64,000 nt of DNA from Centrapalus pauciflorus (GCA_020465985.1 JAANYP010006957.1:124001-188000), one strand, 5' to 3'; counted from the stretch's first letter, positions 41,447 through 53,806 are shown. Notes: generated from the letters alone by a model not told the origin. Program-made: numbers and translations.

Positions 41447-43408
41447 CTAGCTACCTAGTCTCTGATGAAAAACTCGCCAACATATTATAAAATAGAAAAA
41501 GTTAACCAAATTCAAGAAACTAAGTAACAAGTAATAATAATCCACATGACCCTCATTCAGATTACTCGATACCCAACTTACTTTACCTCCTACTTCACTT
41601 GTGATTGAGTCCACCATGTTTATCAGAACGCTTCCAACCACTCCTGCAATGCCCATGCTCACCATCAACATCGCTATTGCCACACTCGACATGCTCTCTG
41701 GGAGCTCCGAGTAAAAGAACTCCATTTGACCGATTGCATTCAACCCCTCAGCTAGACCTTGCAATGCCAATTGAGGAACCAACCACATTGCTGTCATTGT
41801 TTCACCCGACGACGTTGCCATGTCACGCCTTATGGTTTCCACGATCGCAGATACTACCATGGCCATGACTGAGATCAATAACCCAATTCCCATTCGGGTT
41901 TTCGGATGAAGCCCCCTTGCCTGATGTGTATGCTTTGCTATTAGTGGGACCAACATACGGTCATAAATTACAATCCATAATGTGAGTGTCAACACCACGA
42001 ACAAGGAGAAAGACGCAGCTGGAATCTCGATACTTGATTTGACATATCGGTTCATTGTTTCTGCTTGGAGTGTTGGGAAATTTTGTGAAGTGCTAGTGAA
42101 GATGAGAATGCCTGAAGACCACACAGGTAGGATCCGAATTAATGATTTTAGAGACTCCACCTTTTCGACTGTGGAGACACTCCATGGATCCATGGCCGAT
42201 GAATTCATGATATTCATATTTCTAACAACACATGCTTTGTTCAAAAACCTGATGATTGAATCACCAGTTAGTTACTACTTAATTAGTAATATAATTCTGT
42301 AGTAATTGTCTAACCTTAAGCTCTGGGTTAGCTCAACTGGATCCATCCCATTGCTATGAATGTAGCAGTCATCATGATGAAGTCTGATCTTACGGTTCTT
42401 AAACGCCACTATTAAAACTTGAATGAACTGTGAAAAAACGCTCTCACTGACTTCAACTTTGACATAAAGAGATGACCCGAGTAAGAACATAAGAACCGAA
42501 CAAACCATAATGAAAACAGGGACCGCAAACCCAACCTGCCATCCAAACTGGTCTTGAATGTAGACTATAACAGTTAAAGCAACAAGGGTTGAAATGGTTA
42601 TGGAAGCATAGTACCAGTTGAAGTAGCTGTCGATGAGCCTCTGGTTGTTGGAGGTTGTAATATTATGTTTGAGCTGGTCTGCACCAAAGGCAATGGAACA
42701 TGGTCTGATGCAACCGGATCCGATGGAGAGTAGACCGAAAGATGAGAAGAGGAAAGCAAGTTGGGTGGGTGTTGGAGGGGTGCAAGTAGTGGTGGGGAGT
42801 TGTTGATTGCAAGATGGGGGTGTTAATTGTGGGAGCATGGAAGTTAGCCATAGAAAAGTCATCCCCTGTAACAAAATAATAGTCAAGCTCAGAATCAAAG
42901 TCTAGATATATATAGGCTATATGCATGCATGAATAAAAACAAGGAAACTGATCAGTGGAGCTTACAAGAAGGGTGAAGAGAGATCCAAGAGCGATGACAC
43001 GAAACCGACCCAAGTAAGAATCAGATAGGAAAGCACCAAAAATGGAAAGACCATTGGAAAGTGCAGACCAGATAGAAAGTATGATTGTACTAGTTACTGC
43101 TTCCATATGATAAACTTCCATCAGATACAGTATCATATTTGGCATCAATCCTTGACTCGCCATTCTCTCGAAAAATTCATTCACTGCATGCATCCAACAA
43201 ATTAAACAAATTATATCATGAAATTAAACCTTATGATCGATTAAATATTGATATATATGAGTTGGAGTAGTAGCTAGTACGTACCTATGATGAATGGCAT
43301 GGTTTTCAAACCACCTTTATTATGATCATCATCATCATCAAGAAGCAGTTTTGTTTGTAATTCGTTATCTTTGATACACAGTTTTTCTTGATTCCAGTTT
43401 CCTTCCAT
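41447..43408 (-). CDS. NRT1/PTR FAMILY (NPF) transporter, subfamily 1-like, upstream tandem copy
   Basis: Four minus-strand exons: 43285-43408, 42966-43183, 42315-42865 and 41447-42248, with consistent phases, 564 aa. NPF proteins are proton-coupled membrane transporters of the major facilitator fold with 12 helices; substrates include nitrate, peptides, hormones and other metabolites. Seen here: GGLKTMPFIIVNEFFERMAS with an intact ExxER motif (E-F-F-E-R), GAFLSDSYLGRFRVIALG, the region FGADQL and FNWYYASI, VYIQDQFGWQVGF, a cytosolic loop, then WSSGILIFTSTSQNFPTLQ, IPAASFSLF, YDRMLVPL, and the C-terminal helices ending WRVFHQRLGS. The frame is intact. The other copy at 46146-49334 has the same exon plan, so they are tandem duplicates. 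The substrate cannot be told from sequence. Confidence 0.92.
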
Positions 43409-44028
43409 GGATGGAGACTGTAGAGGGAGGTTAATTAATCGGATTGAAAGTTTGAATTAATAACAATAATTTTTGTATTAAATGGCCGGAGATATATATG
43501 TCGACATAAAACAGTTATATATTTGTAGAACGCAAGAATATATGTAGCTTATATGAATTTCATCGCAGTAGAGCATGAGCAAGACAAATACATCCCCATC
43601 ATGAATCGTAAACACTAAACAAGAAACCATATATCCTAGTATTTTTTTATTTTTTTTGTCGCTTATTTGTGACCTGATTCAAATTCCTATTTATTTGTCC
43701 TTTATACATACAACTCATGGCCGGGTTGAGTTCACAAGTGTCCATATACCATCAAATATCAATCCCGGCCTTTTATATTTTTAGCTTATGTTAATTATTT
43801 ATTTTATATATAAAATCTTATTGTAAGTATGTAGGGTGGGTGTAATTAATAAATAAAATAAAGACACTGCACATTCATAGATAGTGTCGGATCCTATTCA
43901 AAACAAGACAAAAAGGATCAGAATCAAGAAAGTTAACCCACCCATGTATAATCTTAGCCCAAAATTAACACTAGTACTAGTACTAGTCCACCCAAACTCT
44001 GAACATCAGAAAATATGCCAGTCAAGTT
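43409..44028. other. 5' flank of the first NPF gene
   Basis: AT-rich, no further gene. It probably contains the promoter; no core element was assigned with confidence. Confidence 0.45.
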
Positions 44029-44212
44029 GGGGTTTAGCCATTTGGTACGAGGGTGATCATATGTAAGTAAGAGGTCACGGGTTCAACTCCCGTTGGAGTC
44101 AAGTTGAAATTTAGGTGGAGGAAGTAAGTTCTAAAGTCCTCATTTGGGGCAAATGAGTAGTAGTTTAGTAGGAGGAGTATGATAGTTTGTCGTTAAAAAA
44201 AATGTTAGCATA
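44029..44212 (+). mobile_element. tRNA-derived SINE
   Basis: Contains RNA polymerase III internal promoter boxes: an A box (tttagccatttggtacgag, about 44033-44051) and a B box (gggttcaactccc, 44079-44091), at tRNA-like spacing. An unrelated body follows and ends gtttgtcgttaaaaaaaa. Target duplications were not clear. Confidence 0.7.
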
Positions 44213-45602
44213 TATACTACATTACACGCACAGGAGATTCAATCCTTAACCAAAATCAAACATCGAGCACCAGAAATTATGATACCGTTAATCAAGATAT
44301 CGATGCAGAAAAATAGACCATGCATTCAAAAGAAATTTGCACATACTTACATGGTGGACGACACAATTGGGGCATGCAATTGTTCAGTGGCATTGAAAAT
44401 GTATATTATATATGATTCTATTCTAATAACTAGCACATAACGTATTGTTGTTCGTGGGAAGTGAGTGATGGTTTTCTATCATGCCGAACCACATATTGGA
44501 TTGGTCACAGACTCACAGGCGCCGTCGATTTGCAACCAATAAAATAATAAATGAATTGAACCAAATAAATTAATTAAACAGTCAAACAAGCACGTGTAAC
44601 TTTGTCAATTATCAGGGTAACACCCAAATGTCTCGTAATCAAACTTTAGATTTCTAGAGATTCATATCAAATTGCAATCTTCAATTAGCCTTAAAAAAAA
44701 CCATTGTATAAACATGGTATAGTTACCGTATATAAACCATGAAGGAACAATTGTATGATAAAAACTATTACTGGTAAAGTCAATGTGTGTGTATTAAAAC
44801 ATAAAATAGAACCCCGATTGAGTTTAGGGTCGGGGATTAAAGTGTCCTCGCATCTCCATTGTTTTAAATCAGGGATTCGACACGCACACCCCCGTCCCAT
44901 TCAAATCGTGATCAAGTTACGGATTTTCCATCAGGTATTAGTTTTTTTTTCAAACGTAGTTAAGGGTATTGGGTTGCGTGAAATGTTTGAAATGATAAAT
45001 TTTGATAAAATCTAATGTAAGAAGAGATTAACTTTTAATCATTGGGTCTAACTTATTAACAAAAATCATATGAGTAAGGGGGTGTGTGATTAGTAAAAAT
45101 TAAGTAAAAGAGATGTGTACATATAGCAATGCCCTTTTTGTAATCTAAATTTTAAAATACATTATTCTAATTTTTACAAAATCTATTTAGTGAGCTAATC
45201 GTCCCTAAGTGTTATGAAACGCACAGAGACATATATACATGCATGCATACATACATACATACATACATACATACATACATACATACGTACATACATACAT
45301 ATGTAGAGAGAGAGAGAGAGAGATAGATAGAGAAAGAGATTTAAGATCGTATGAGAAATAAATTATTCGTGAGAATTGTGAAAAATGTTGAATCAAAAAA
45401 ACATATATGTTAAGTTAACGTGTCATATAGTAATTTAACAATAAATGTTGTATAAAAAGAAATTAACATTTTGTTTTTGATTCAAAACTTACAGTTGAAT
45501 CACAAAATAACATAATGATTCAACGTACATGTATGTACGTTTTCATGTCTTGTTTTAGTCATTAACCTATTTTTATTTTCCACATAAAGGAAGCCAAGAC
45601 AT
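44213..45602. other. intergenic region, no gene recognised
   Basis: Contains an (ATAC)n/(TACA)n tetranucleotide run at about 45240-45300 followed by (GA)n at about 45305-45323. No coding recognised. Confidence 0.5.
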
Positions 45603-45790
45603 AAAACCTATATGTATCGGAAAACCCGTGAACCACTTTATAGCCATTGGATCAGGTGATGCATCATGCAGAAAGTCGATACATCACGCGGAATTTGATG
45701 CATGACGCGGGGATTGTGATGCATTTGTGGCGGTGAATGAAGGTTTTCCAAGATTTTCTGATGTATGTTGGTATTCCATTAAAACCCCTC
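45603..45790 (+). mobile_element. M1 copy 7 (left end eroded)
   Basis: Shares aaccactttatagccattgg with copies 1, 3 and 8, then two or three gatgcatnacgcgg repeats and gatgcatttgtgg. The right end is gtattccattaaaacccc, followed by a very short TA run. Confidence 0.8.
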
Positions 45791-46145
45791 TATATATACT
45801 TTCATATTTGACCTAACATCCACAAGTCAGTCATGGTTCATCCAAGTACGTACCCATATATATGTAATGTAGATCGACGAGACGACGACATATTGGACGC
45901 ATCATTAATTGTTAGCTAATTAAGTGGACGTACAAGTTAAAACCAGTAATTAAAATCCAGTAACATATATATAATATATGAGAACCAAATTAATTAATTA
46001 ATTAATTAAGTAGCACATGATTAATTGGTTTACATTACAATTTACAAGCTAGCTAGAATGCTAATTAAAATCCAGTAATTAAAACGTGTGGATGGCCGGA
46101 TGGATATATATATGGATCCTTCTTCAATTCTCCAAGCTCGATCGA

Positions 46146-49100
46146 TCATGGGACATCCCGTGATGACGAAATACTCCGATAAACACGCCAACATATTACG
46201 AAATAGACAAGGTTAAGCAGATTCAAGAAACAAAGAAACCAGTAATAATAATCTACATGACCCTCATTCATATCACTCGATAACCAACTTACTTTACCTC
46301 CTCCACTCGTGATCGAGTCAACAATGTTTACCAATACGCTTCCCACCAGCCCTGCAATCGCCATACTCACCATGATCATCGCCATCCCCAGACTCAGCAT
46401 GCTGTTTGGGAGCTCCGAATAAAAGAACTCCAGTTGCCCGATTGCAGTCATCCCCTCTGCTAAACCTAGCAATACGTACTGAGGAGCCAGCCACATTGCT
46501 GACATTTCCACTGTTGCTTTTGGGTTTTCCGACGAATTTGCAATGTCACGCCTTATGGTTTCCACTATCGCCGATACCACCATGGCAAGGACTGACATCA
46601 GTAAACCAATTCCAATTCGGATTTTCGGATGAAGCCCGCGCGGATGATGTGTATATTTTGATATTAGTGGGACCAAGATACGGTCGTAAACTACGATCCA
46701 TAATGTGACTGCAAACACCATGAACAAGGCAAAAGACGCAGCCGGGATCTCAAAACTCGAGGTGACGTGTCGATTCATTGTTTCTGCTTGGAGTGTTGGG
46801 AAATTTTGGGCACCCGTATTGAACATTATAATGCCAGAAGACCACACAGGTAGGATCCGAATTATTGATTTGACAGATTCCACCTTTTCGACTGTGGAAA
46901 GACTCCATGGATCCACGGCTGACGGATCCATGTTCAAATTTCTAACAATGCATGCTTTGTTAAGAAACCTGATCGATGATTGAAAGTACGTACAAGAGTT
47001 AGTTAGTTACTGATCGATGTATGTAGGGTTTGGGTTTGAGTTTGAGTTGTGTCATGCATGTTAATTAGGGTTTGTTCTGTTTCATTTTTAATTGTTTTGG
47101 GCTTTGGTGGTGGCGGCCTGATATATTGTTCTGTGGTTGAAGATTAATCGATTGATGGTTTCAAATTTCAGGATTCTAGTTACTTGTTCCATCTTCTCAT
47201 GATTGCTAGCATTGGGTAGATAGATTTGAAGGAGTCGTTGTTATTTGCATCGGAAGTTAGCGTTTATGGTGTTTCCGTCATCTAATTTCAAGAAAACTCG
47301 ATTTTGTCCGGTGTTAATTGAGTTTTGACTTTTGAGTTGTTCGACTTGAAGGTGCTTGGTTTGGATGACAATATATACTATGCATTGCGGTCGGAAATTG
47401 ATTTTTTGTGTCTAATGACGATTGTTCGTTTGTACTTTATTTGGATTTTTCATCATGTCGGTGAAGTGTATTGAGATCGACATTATGGGTTATTCGTCTC
47501 AGTTTAATAAAGCTGTGATCAATCATTTTGAATTTGTTGAGAGTGAGGATGGAGTTTGGGTGAGTTGAAATTCAAATGCTGAAATTCTATTTCTTCTTTA
47601 CTTGGGTTAATTGTGTAATTACTTTAGTAGTTTTCTTTCAAAAAACTAGTATAAACTAAAATTATTAGGATCATTAGTGTAGAGTTACGGGTGAGTGAAA
47701 GAAAAGTTACACAACGAGGTGAGCCTTATTTTGATTGGACTTTTTACCTAGTGGGCTCTACAAAATAAAGGCTAAAACGGTAGGAGATAGGTGGAAAACT
47801 AACTTTTAATTTTGTTACTAGATTTTCAAGAATTAATAAATGACAAAATTAAGTGGGAGTAGTTATAATATTGTCTTAAAATGTTTTAATTTTAATTTCT
47901 GTTTCTATTACTTGATTATATATTTATAATTTATCTGTAGTGTTTTTATTACATAATTAAATTTTAATTAGCATGAACATATCTGGCCGGTATCCCCATT
48001 TTGAATATTTTGAGGGTCAAGATGGAGTTTGTAGAGCTTGGGTGACTTGAATTTCAAATATTTCATCTTAATTTGGGTAATTGTGTAATTAATTTAGTAG
48101 TTTAGTTTCCTTTGACTTAATTAATATAAATTGAACTAATTAGGATCGTTAGTGTAGGCAGCTCACTAAAAATCCCATTGTTGAAAAAATTTTGTTCGTT
48201 TCTTTCTTACATTTTTGGGTTTGAGATTTGGCACAACAGTTAATAAAACAATAAACCAATTAATGTAAATTTGTAGCAATCGTCGAACCTTAAGCCCTCT
48301 GTTAGCTCAACACGATCCGACCCATGGTTATGATTGTAGCAGTCATCATCACGAAGAACGATGTTACGATTCTTATACGCGACTGTTAAAACTTGAAGGA
48401 ACCCTGAAACCAGGCTCTCAGTTGCTTCCAGTTTGACATAACGAGACGAGCCGAGTAAGAACATAAGAACGGAACAAATCATCAGGAAGACAGCAACTGA
48501 ATATCCGATGGCCCAACCAAACTGGTCTTGAATGTACACGATTACAGTAATAGCAACAACTATAGAAATCGTAATAGAAGCATAGTACCAGTTTAAGTAG
48601 CTATCGATGAGCCTCTGGTTGTTGGGGTCCCGACTGTCTCTGAGTTGGTCTGCACCAAAGGCCATGGAACATGGTCCGCTGCAACCGCATCCGATCGAGA
48701 GTAGACCTAAAGATAACAGGAGGAAAGCAAGTTGGGTGGGTGTTGCAGGGTCACAAGTAGTGGCGTCGACTTGATTGCAAGATGAAGGTGTTAATTGTGG
48801 CAACACGGAGGATAACAACAGAAAAGTAATCCCCTGTAACAAAATCAAAATCAAAATCAGATGTAGATGTAGATGTATAGAGCTAGGGATGAATTGAAAG
48901 ACACTTACAACAAGGGAGGAGATAGATCCGAGAGCAATGACCCGAAACCGGCCCAAGTAAGAATCAGCAAGGAAAGCACCAAAAATGGAGAGACCGTTAG
49001 AAAGAGCGGACCAGACAAATATAAGGCTAGTAGCAGATACAACACTCATGTGATAAACATCAGTAAGATAGAAGATCATAATTGACGACAATCCAAAATT

Positions 49101-49334
49101 GGCCACTTCCTGAAAAGCTTCATTCACTGCCCTCCAAACAAAATTAAACAAATATCAAACGCTAATTCAAATCCGACTATTACAGATTAATTGGGGATAT
49201 ATAAGTGATGTACCGATGATGAATGGCATGGTTTTCATACCACCCTTACGAACTTCTTCTTCTTTTTCTTCATCTTCAACCAGTAATTTGGTTTGTATTT
49301 CATTATTGTTGATGATGGATTTTTCTTCTTCCAT
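46146..49334 (-). CDS. NRT1/PTR FAMILY (NPF) transporter, subfamily 1-like, second tandem copy
   Basis: Four minus-strand exons: 49214-49334, 48909-49126, 48289-48833 and 46146-46968, 568 aa, with the same exon plan as the gene at 41447-43408. Seen: GGMKTMPFIIVNEAFQEVAN, GAFLADSYLGRFRVIALG, CSGPCSMAFGADQLRD, YIQDQFGWAIGYS, WSSGIIMFNTGAQNFPTLQ, IPAASFALF, YDRILVPL and a C-terminus WRVYRSISSSRDVP. In the position of the ExxE[K/R] proton-coupling motif it has E-A-F-Q-E: the second Glu is Gln and the basic residue is Glu. Intron 3 is 1.3 kb against 66 bp in the sister gene. The frame is intact. Proton coupling may be altered (inference). Confidence 0.92.
46969..48288 (-). other. enlarged intron 3 of the second NPF gene with an internal duplication
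   Basis: 1320 bp. Segments near 47545-47690 and 48010-48160 are diverged direct repeats (gatggagtttg, gggttaattgtgtaatta, ttaggatcattagtgtag). No coding was recognised. It accounts for most of the length difference from the sister gene. Confidence 0.6.
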
Positions 49335-49956
49335 CGCCCTGTGGAATGATGGATATTTGAGTTAGATTTCTTTGGATGGTGTGTGTGTGTGTTATGTATG
49401 GTGAAAAACGTGAATATTATTATATTAACTATTTTTCTTTTAAATTCGTTTTGTAAAAATGGTGTTGATTCTTAAAAATCTTGAGAAAAAGTGGGGCAAC
49501 GTTGCAGTTGTAGTATAACCGTATTGATTTTTGTGCCACGAGCCTTTGGAATGAATGGTAAAGTGTTATTTTTCATACTCCACCCTTCAATTTTGACAAA
49601 ATGTTCATGTAGGCCTCGTTGCTTTTAAAAAAATTCTTTGCAATTCCATTTTACCATTAGAGTGGTGGGAGTAACCACCTATCCCAAACCCACCTTTCTG
49701 TATACGTCAGTGCCACATCAGCTTTTCTCTCTCCACCTTTCCCCACCTTTCTAACTAGGAAATACCCACATTTCTTAACTTTTCCATCTTTCTTAATTTT
49801 TTTAACATTTTAATTAATTTAGACTAACAAAACAAATACTAGAATTAAAATAATTAATTTCATAAAATATTTAAAAACTATTACATAAACTAAAAATTAA
49901 AAATTACCGAATTAAAATAAAAAAAAATACATAACAATAAATAAAAAAATTACAAA

Positions 49957-51219
49957 CTAGCCGTCTAAATTTGGTATTTGGGCAAGTGCAATATGTTCCA
50001 CAAGATCTGAGCGAAGGTTATTGTGTGTTTCCCGATTACGAATTTCCAGTAACGTATTTTGATATACTTCATTGGAAGCGGAATGTTGATTGGATGGAAG
50101 CTCGGTTTCTTGAAAAGAACAAATCGCGAACCCTTCGTCTTCTAAGATCATATTGTGTAATATGACACAAGCATACATGATATGTCTAATTTTATTTGGG
50201 TGCCATGGTCGTGCGGGGTTGTTTAATATAGCAAAACGAGATTTGAGTACACCAAAAGCTCGTTCGATGTCTTTTCTTGCCGACTCTTGTGCTGCCTTGA
50301 ATCTTTTTCGTTTGTCATCGGTTGGACACGAAAAAGCTTTCACAAAAGTCGCCCACTCGGGATATATCCCGTCGGTTAGATAGTACCCATGTTTGTATTC
50401 TGTTCCGTTAATAACAAAAAGAACAACCGGTGCGATCCCGTTTAAAACGTCGTTGAATAGTGGTGATTGATTAATCACATTGATGTCGTTGTTGGAACCC
50501 GCGACGCCAAAAAATGCATTCCAAATCCATAAATCTTGTGACGCAACGGCTTCCAACATAATTGTCGGATATTGGTGATCGCCTCGCATATATTGTCCTC
50601 GTCATTCTGTAGGGCAATTTCTCCATGCCCAATGTGTACAGTCAATGCTGCCAAGCATTCCACGAAATCCATGTTTTGCTTCATGGAACGCGTACAACTG
50701 ATGAACATCAGATTCAGTCGGTTTACGCAAATATTTGCGTCTGTATAGCTGAATAATTCCCTTACAGAATTCTTGCAAGGTTTCACGCGAAGTTCTTTCA
50801 GACATAAAAAGAGAGTCGTCAATCGAATCAGCCACCATGCCATATGCGAGTTGCCGAATAGCAGATGTGCATTTTTGTAACGCGGTAAATCCCCTTCTAC
50901 CTCGAACATCCCGTCGCAAGGTAAAATATTCAAAGTGTTGGTCCATATCGTAAACTATTCGTAGGAATAGTTCTTTGCGCATCCGGAACAACCTTCTGAA
51001 CATATCATCTCCATAGACAGGATTTTGAGTAAAATAATTACGCATCAGACGTTCATTTGCAGCTGCTCGGTCTCTCTGAATTGGAATTCTTCGTCTAGGT
51101 TGCGGAGAGCTGGCATTTATAAATGCTTGAAAGAGTTCTTGATAATTTTGAGATTCGTCTTCGGACGACTCTTCGGTTGATGAGTTTGACAACGAAGACG
51201 TAGTATACGGTTCCATCAC
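49957..51219 (-). pseudogene. PIF/Harbinger (HARBI1-like, DDE_Tnp_4) transposase with one internal stop
   Basis: Minus-strand open frame of 420 codons in one frame, interrupted only by a TGA at 50602-50604. The N-terminal part has a helix-rich DNA-binding region (RRRIPIQRDRAAANERL, FRRLFRMRKELFLRIV). The catalytic core shows the expected acidic residues: Asp in GSIDCTHWAW, Asp in GSNNDINV and Glu in ARKDIERAFGVLKSRF. It ends with ARPWHPNKIRHIMYACVILHNM. The stop replaces the Trp normally found in the family motif CPTEWRGQY, and reading resumes in the same frame (RGQYMRGDHQYP). The transposase is otherwise complete. The second Harbinger gene (Myb-like) is not present. Confidence 0.9.
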
Positions 51220-51355
51220 AATAAAAATAAAATTGTGATTGATCGGAAAAATTTTAAGGTTAAATGAAAGAGAGAATTTTGAATGTGTATAGATTGAGAG
51301 AAATGGGAGTTAAATGTATTGGGAAAGATGTGAGTTAAATGTATTGGGAAGATAG

Positions 51356-51368
51356 GTATTTATATAGA
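51356..51368 (-). promoter_or_regulatory. TATA box of the Harbinger transposase gene
   Basis: CTATATAAATACC on the minus strand, 137 bp upstream of the transposase ATG. Confidence 0.55.
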
Positions 51369-51863
51369 AAAAAAAAATTATTAAATTTTTTTTTTAAATT
51401 CAAACGGTCACTAGACCGTTGGGGCGCACAAAAGGACAAAGGGGAGCGGGGTGGAGCGGGGAGAGGAAGCCGGGCCGGGGAAGGGTTTAGGCGGGGCCGG
51501 GGGGCGGGGGTGGTGTAGCTGCCGGGGTTGGGCCGACGTGGAGGAGCCGCATGCGGGCGGCCTGGGTACTCCTCTCTCTCTTACCATGGCAACTAGTATC
51601 GGCAACGTTTACCTATGTGTGACGATCGTATATGCAGCTCCTCAGAGTCTCAGACCATTCACATTTGACGGTAAAATAATTCTACAATGTCCATTTTGTT
51701 TTAAAACTTGCACTATTCATCCTTAATAGTCATTTTATAATTCTATTAATATTAATACATGAACATTTTTATTCTTTTCTCGTGAAATCATTTGTATTAC
51801 TAGCAATCTTGAAAGTTATATTTTCTTAATAATAATAAATCATATTTAATACATACATATATT

Positions 51864-52600
51864 CGGGTTCAAAAAAATCTCTCGAAATCAAGTTCACCTG
51901 AAAATGCCACCCTAAGAGAAATTAAATTTTTTTCATAGAATATGGTTCGAGAGAGTCACATTCCTTATGCAGTGCACCAGAAGGTACCACCTTTAAAAAA
52001 CTTTTTTTTAATTTTTTTTCAATAACATGTTTTAATTAACATTATGAAGATCATATTTAAATTTCACATACATTTACATCTCCTGGCTCCTAAAAAATAA
52101 TGTGAATGTACACTTACATAATTTTATATATATGTGAACATGCGTATATGTGATGCGTGATTTCATGCAGTTAGAATGTTCGAATTTGCAAGAAATTCAT
52201 ATATCGTCTGTGTAATGTTAATTAAAACATGTTTGTGAAAAAAAATTTCAAAAAAAATGATTTTACGAGTGGTACCTTCGGGTGCTGTGTAACAGATGGT
52301 ACTCACTCGAACCTACATCTTTTTTCATAATCATATTTAAATTGATGTTACATACATGGTATGTGAATTTCACATATATACAGACTTTCTACGTCCTTAG
52401 ATATTATGTAAATGTTCAAGTATATTTATGTCAATAGTTATCCAAGTGAATGATTACATCATTCACAATATTTATTTTTTCGAATCTAAGAAATGAGTCT
52501 TTTGATGGAAAGTCTTATAAAGTTAGCTTATACATATCTATAAAAAAGTATAAATGATCATTCACAACAGGTACACTAGATTTTGATAAAGATGAATAGA
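51864..52600 (+). mobile_element. M2 copy split by an inserted M2b element
   Basis: The left part (51864-51943) reads gggttcaaaaaaatctctcg up to a T-rich stretch. The matching continuation (ttttttcataatcatatttaaattgatg) resumes at about 52318 and runs to near 52600. Between them lies an element with its own ends (see 51944-52317). Confidence 0.7.
51944..52317 (+). mobile_element. M2b element nested in M2, copy 2
   Basis: Starts atggttcgagagagtcac and ends tactcactcgaacctaca, so the ends are inverted (GGTTCGAG / CTCGAACC). It contains the M2b layout with cataacatgttttaattaac and two ggtaccac..t phrases. It is inserted in non-microsatellite sequence. Confidence 0.7.
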
Positions 52601-52620
52601 CACTCATGTGTGTGTGTATA

Positions 52621-52774
52621 GGGGTCCTGTGAACCACTTTATAGTCATTGGATCAAGTGATGCATCACACAGAAAGTCGATGCATCACGCGAGATTTTGA
52701 TGCATCACGCGGGAATTGTGATGCATTTTGTGGTGGTGCATAGGAGTTTTCCAATGCATGTTGGTTTTCCATTG

Positions 52775-52777
<3 letters not shown>
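52621..52777 (+). mobile_element. M1 copy 8
   Basis: About 157 bp. The left end is eroded (ggggtcctgtgaaccactt), followed by three gatgcatcac repeats, gatgcattttgtggtgg and the right end ggttttccattgaat. It is flanked by a TG run at left and by (CT)n then (TA)n at right. Confidence 0.85.
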
Positions 52778-52830
<53 letters not shown>

Positions 52831-52831
52831 A
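52778..52831. repeat. (CT)n then (TA)n compound microsatellite
   Basis: CT run to about 52807, then TA run. Confidence 0.95.
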
Positions 52832-52988
52832 TATGTGTGTCTGTGTGTATATGTCTAGAGTTCCTCAATTAACCAAATCGTCTCGAGTTCTTATGCTTTG
52901 ATTTGAACTGGATTCGAGGGTTTTTTTTGTGATTTTTGTTTCGATCAAAGATCCAGATTTGTTTGATGTGTGTCTATGTGTTCACCGT

Positions 52989-53533
52989 TAGGGGTGTTCA
53001 TTTTCGATTTATCCGATTTTCAGAGTAATACATGAATTTTACTATCCGAATCCATATCCGATTTTCGGATATCAGAATCCGAAATTTTGGATTATCAGAA
53101 AATTAACAATTTTAATTAAACTTAAATTATAAAATGCATTCAAATATACAAAATACAAATCTATATACCTATTAACATATAAAAAGTAATTGTGTCATGA
53201 ACAAAAATATATCATGCTTTTTAAATTTAAAAACAACAAAAAAACACGTCAAAAGAGATCAAAATACATTTAAACAAGTTATATTATACATTGAAAATTA
53301 AAGAATATAATTATTATTAATAAAATAACGTTTGGCACAAAAGTTTAGAGAAATATAAATATTTTAAAAAAACTTGGATTTTGGATTTTCAGATAATCTA
53401 AAATTATGCAAACTTCGTATCCAAATCCAAAGTTTGAATTATTCGATTTTCGGATATCCGAAATTTGGATAATCTGAAATTTCGGATAATTTCTAATCAG
53501 ACTCTCGGATCCAGATATTTTTTAACACCCTTA
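52989..53533. mobile_element. hAT-type MITE (545 bp)
   Basis: Ends taggggtgttca and ttaacaccctta are inverted. The flanking octamers ttcaccgt (52981-52988) and ttcaccgc (53534-53541) match at seven of eight positions, a hAT-size target duplication. The interior is AT-rich with many ccgattttcgga/tccgaaat words. Confidence 0.7.
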
Positions 53534-53763
53534 TTCACCGCCTCTGTCGATTCAAAGTATTTTGATTTTGAGTTCTTCATCTTCAAGGATTTTCTAGATT
53601 TTTGTTCATTTATGTGTTTGGTGTTCATCGATGTTAGGGATTTGATTTCGATTTAGTGTTCGTGAATCTGTTTGTTTCACCTAAGAAGAAAGATTGACCA
53701 AAGATGGAGGTTTGACCAAAGATAAAGGATTAGCTGGCGATGAAGGATTGGTCTGAATTATGT

Positions 53764-53765
<2 letters not shown>

Positions 53766-53804
<39 letters not shown>
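53766..53804. repeat. (AAT)n microsatellite
   Basis: About thirteen ATA/AAT units. Confidence 0.95.

Positions 53805-53806
<2 letters not shown>

Larger units (their letters stand above)
49660..51580 (-). mobile_element. PIF/Harbinger DNA transposon (about 1.9 kb)
   Basis: It carries a Harbinger transposase (49957-51219, minus). Candidate imperfect terminal inverted repeats are gagtggtgggagtaacc (left) and, inverted, gagagaggagtacccagg (right). TTA is found on both outer sides (49657-49659 and 51581-51583), matching the 3-bp TWA target duplication of this superfamily. The left boundary is uncertain, because a related stretch at about 57110-57135 also contains agagtggtgg. Confidence 0.6.

Noticed and set aside
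44029..44100. Functional tRNA gene
   Set aside because: The A and B boxes are present, but no acceptor-stem pairing or anticodon arm can be drawn, so it is a tRNA-derived SINE head.
51451..51580. Gly/Pro-rich open frames at the GC-rich right end of the Harbinger element
   Set aside because: They come from the GC-rich subterminal region; no start context and no homology recognised.
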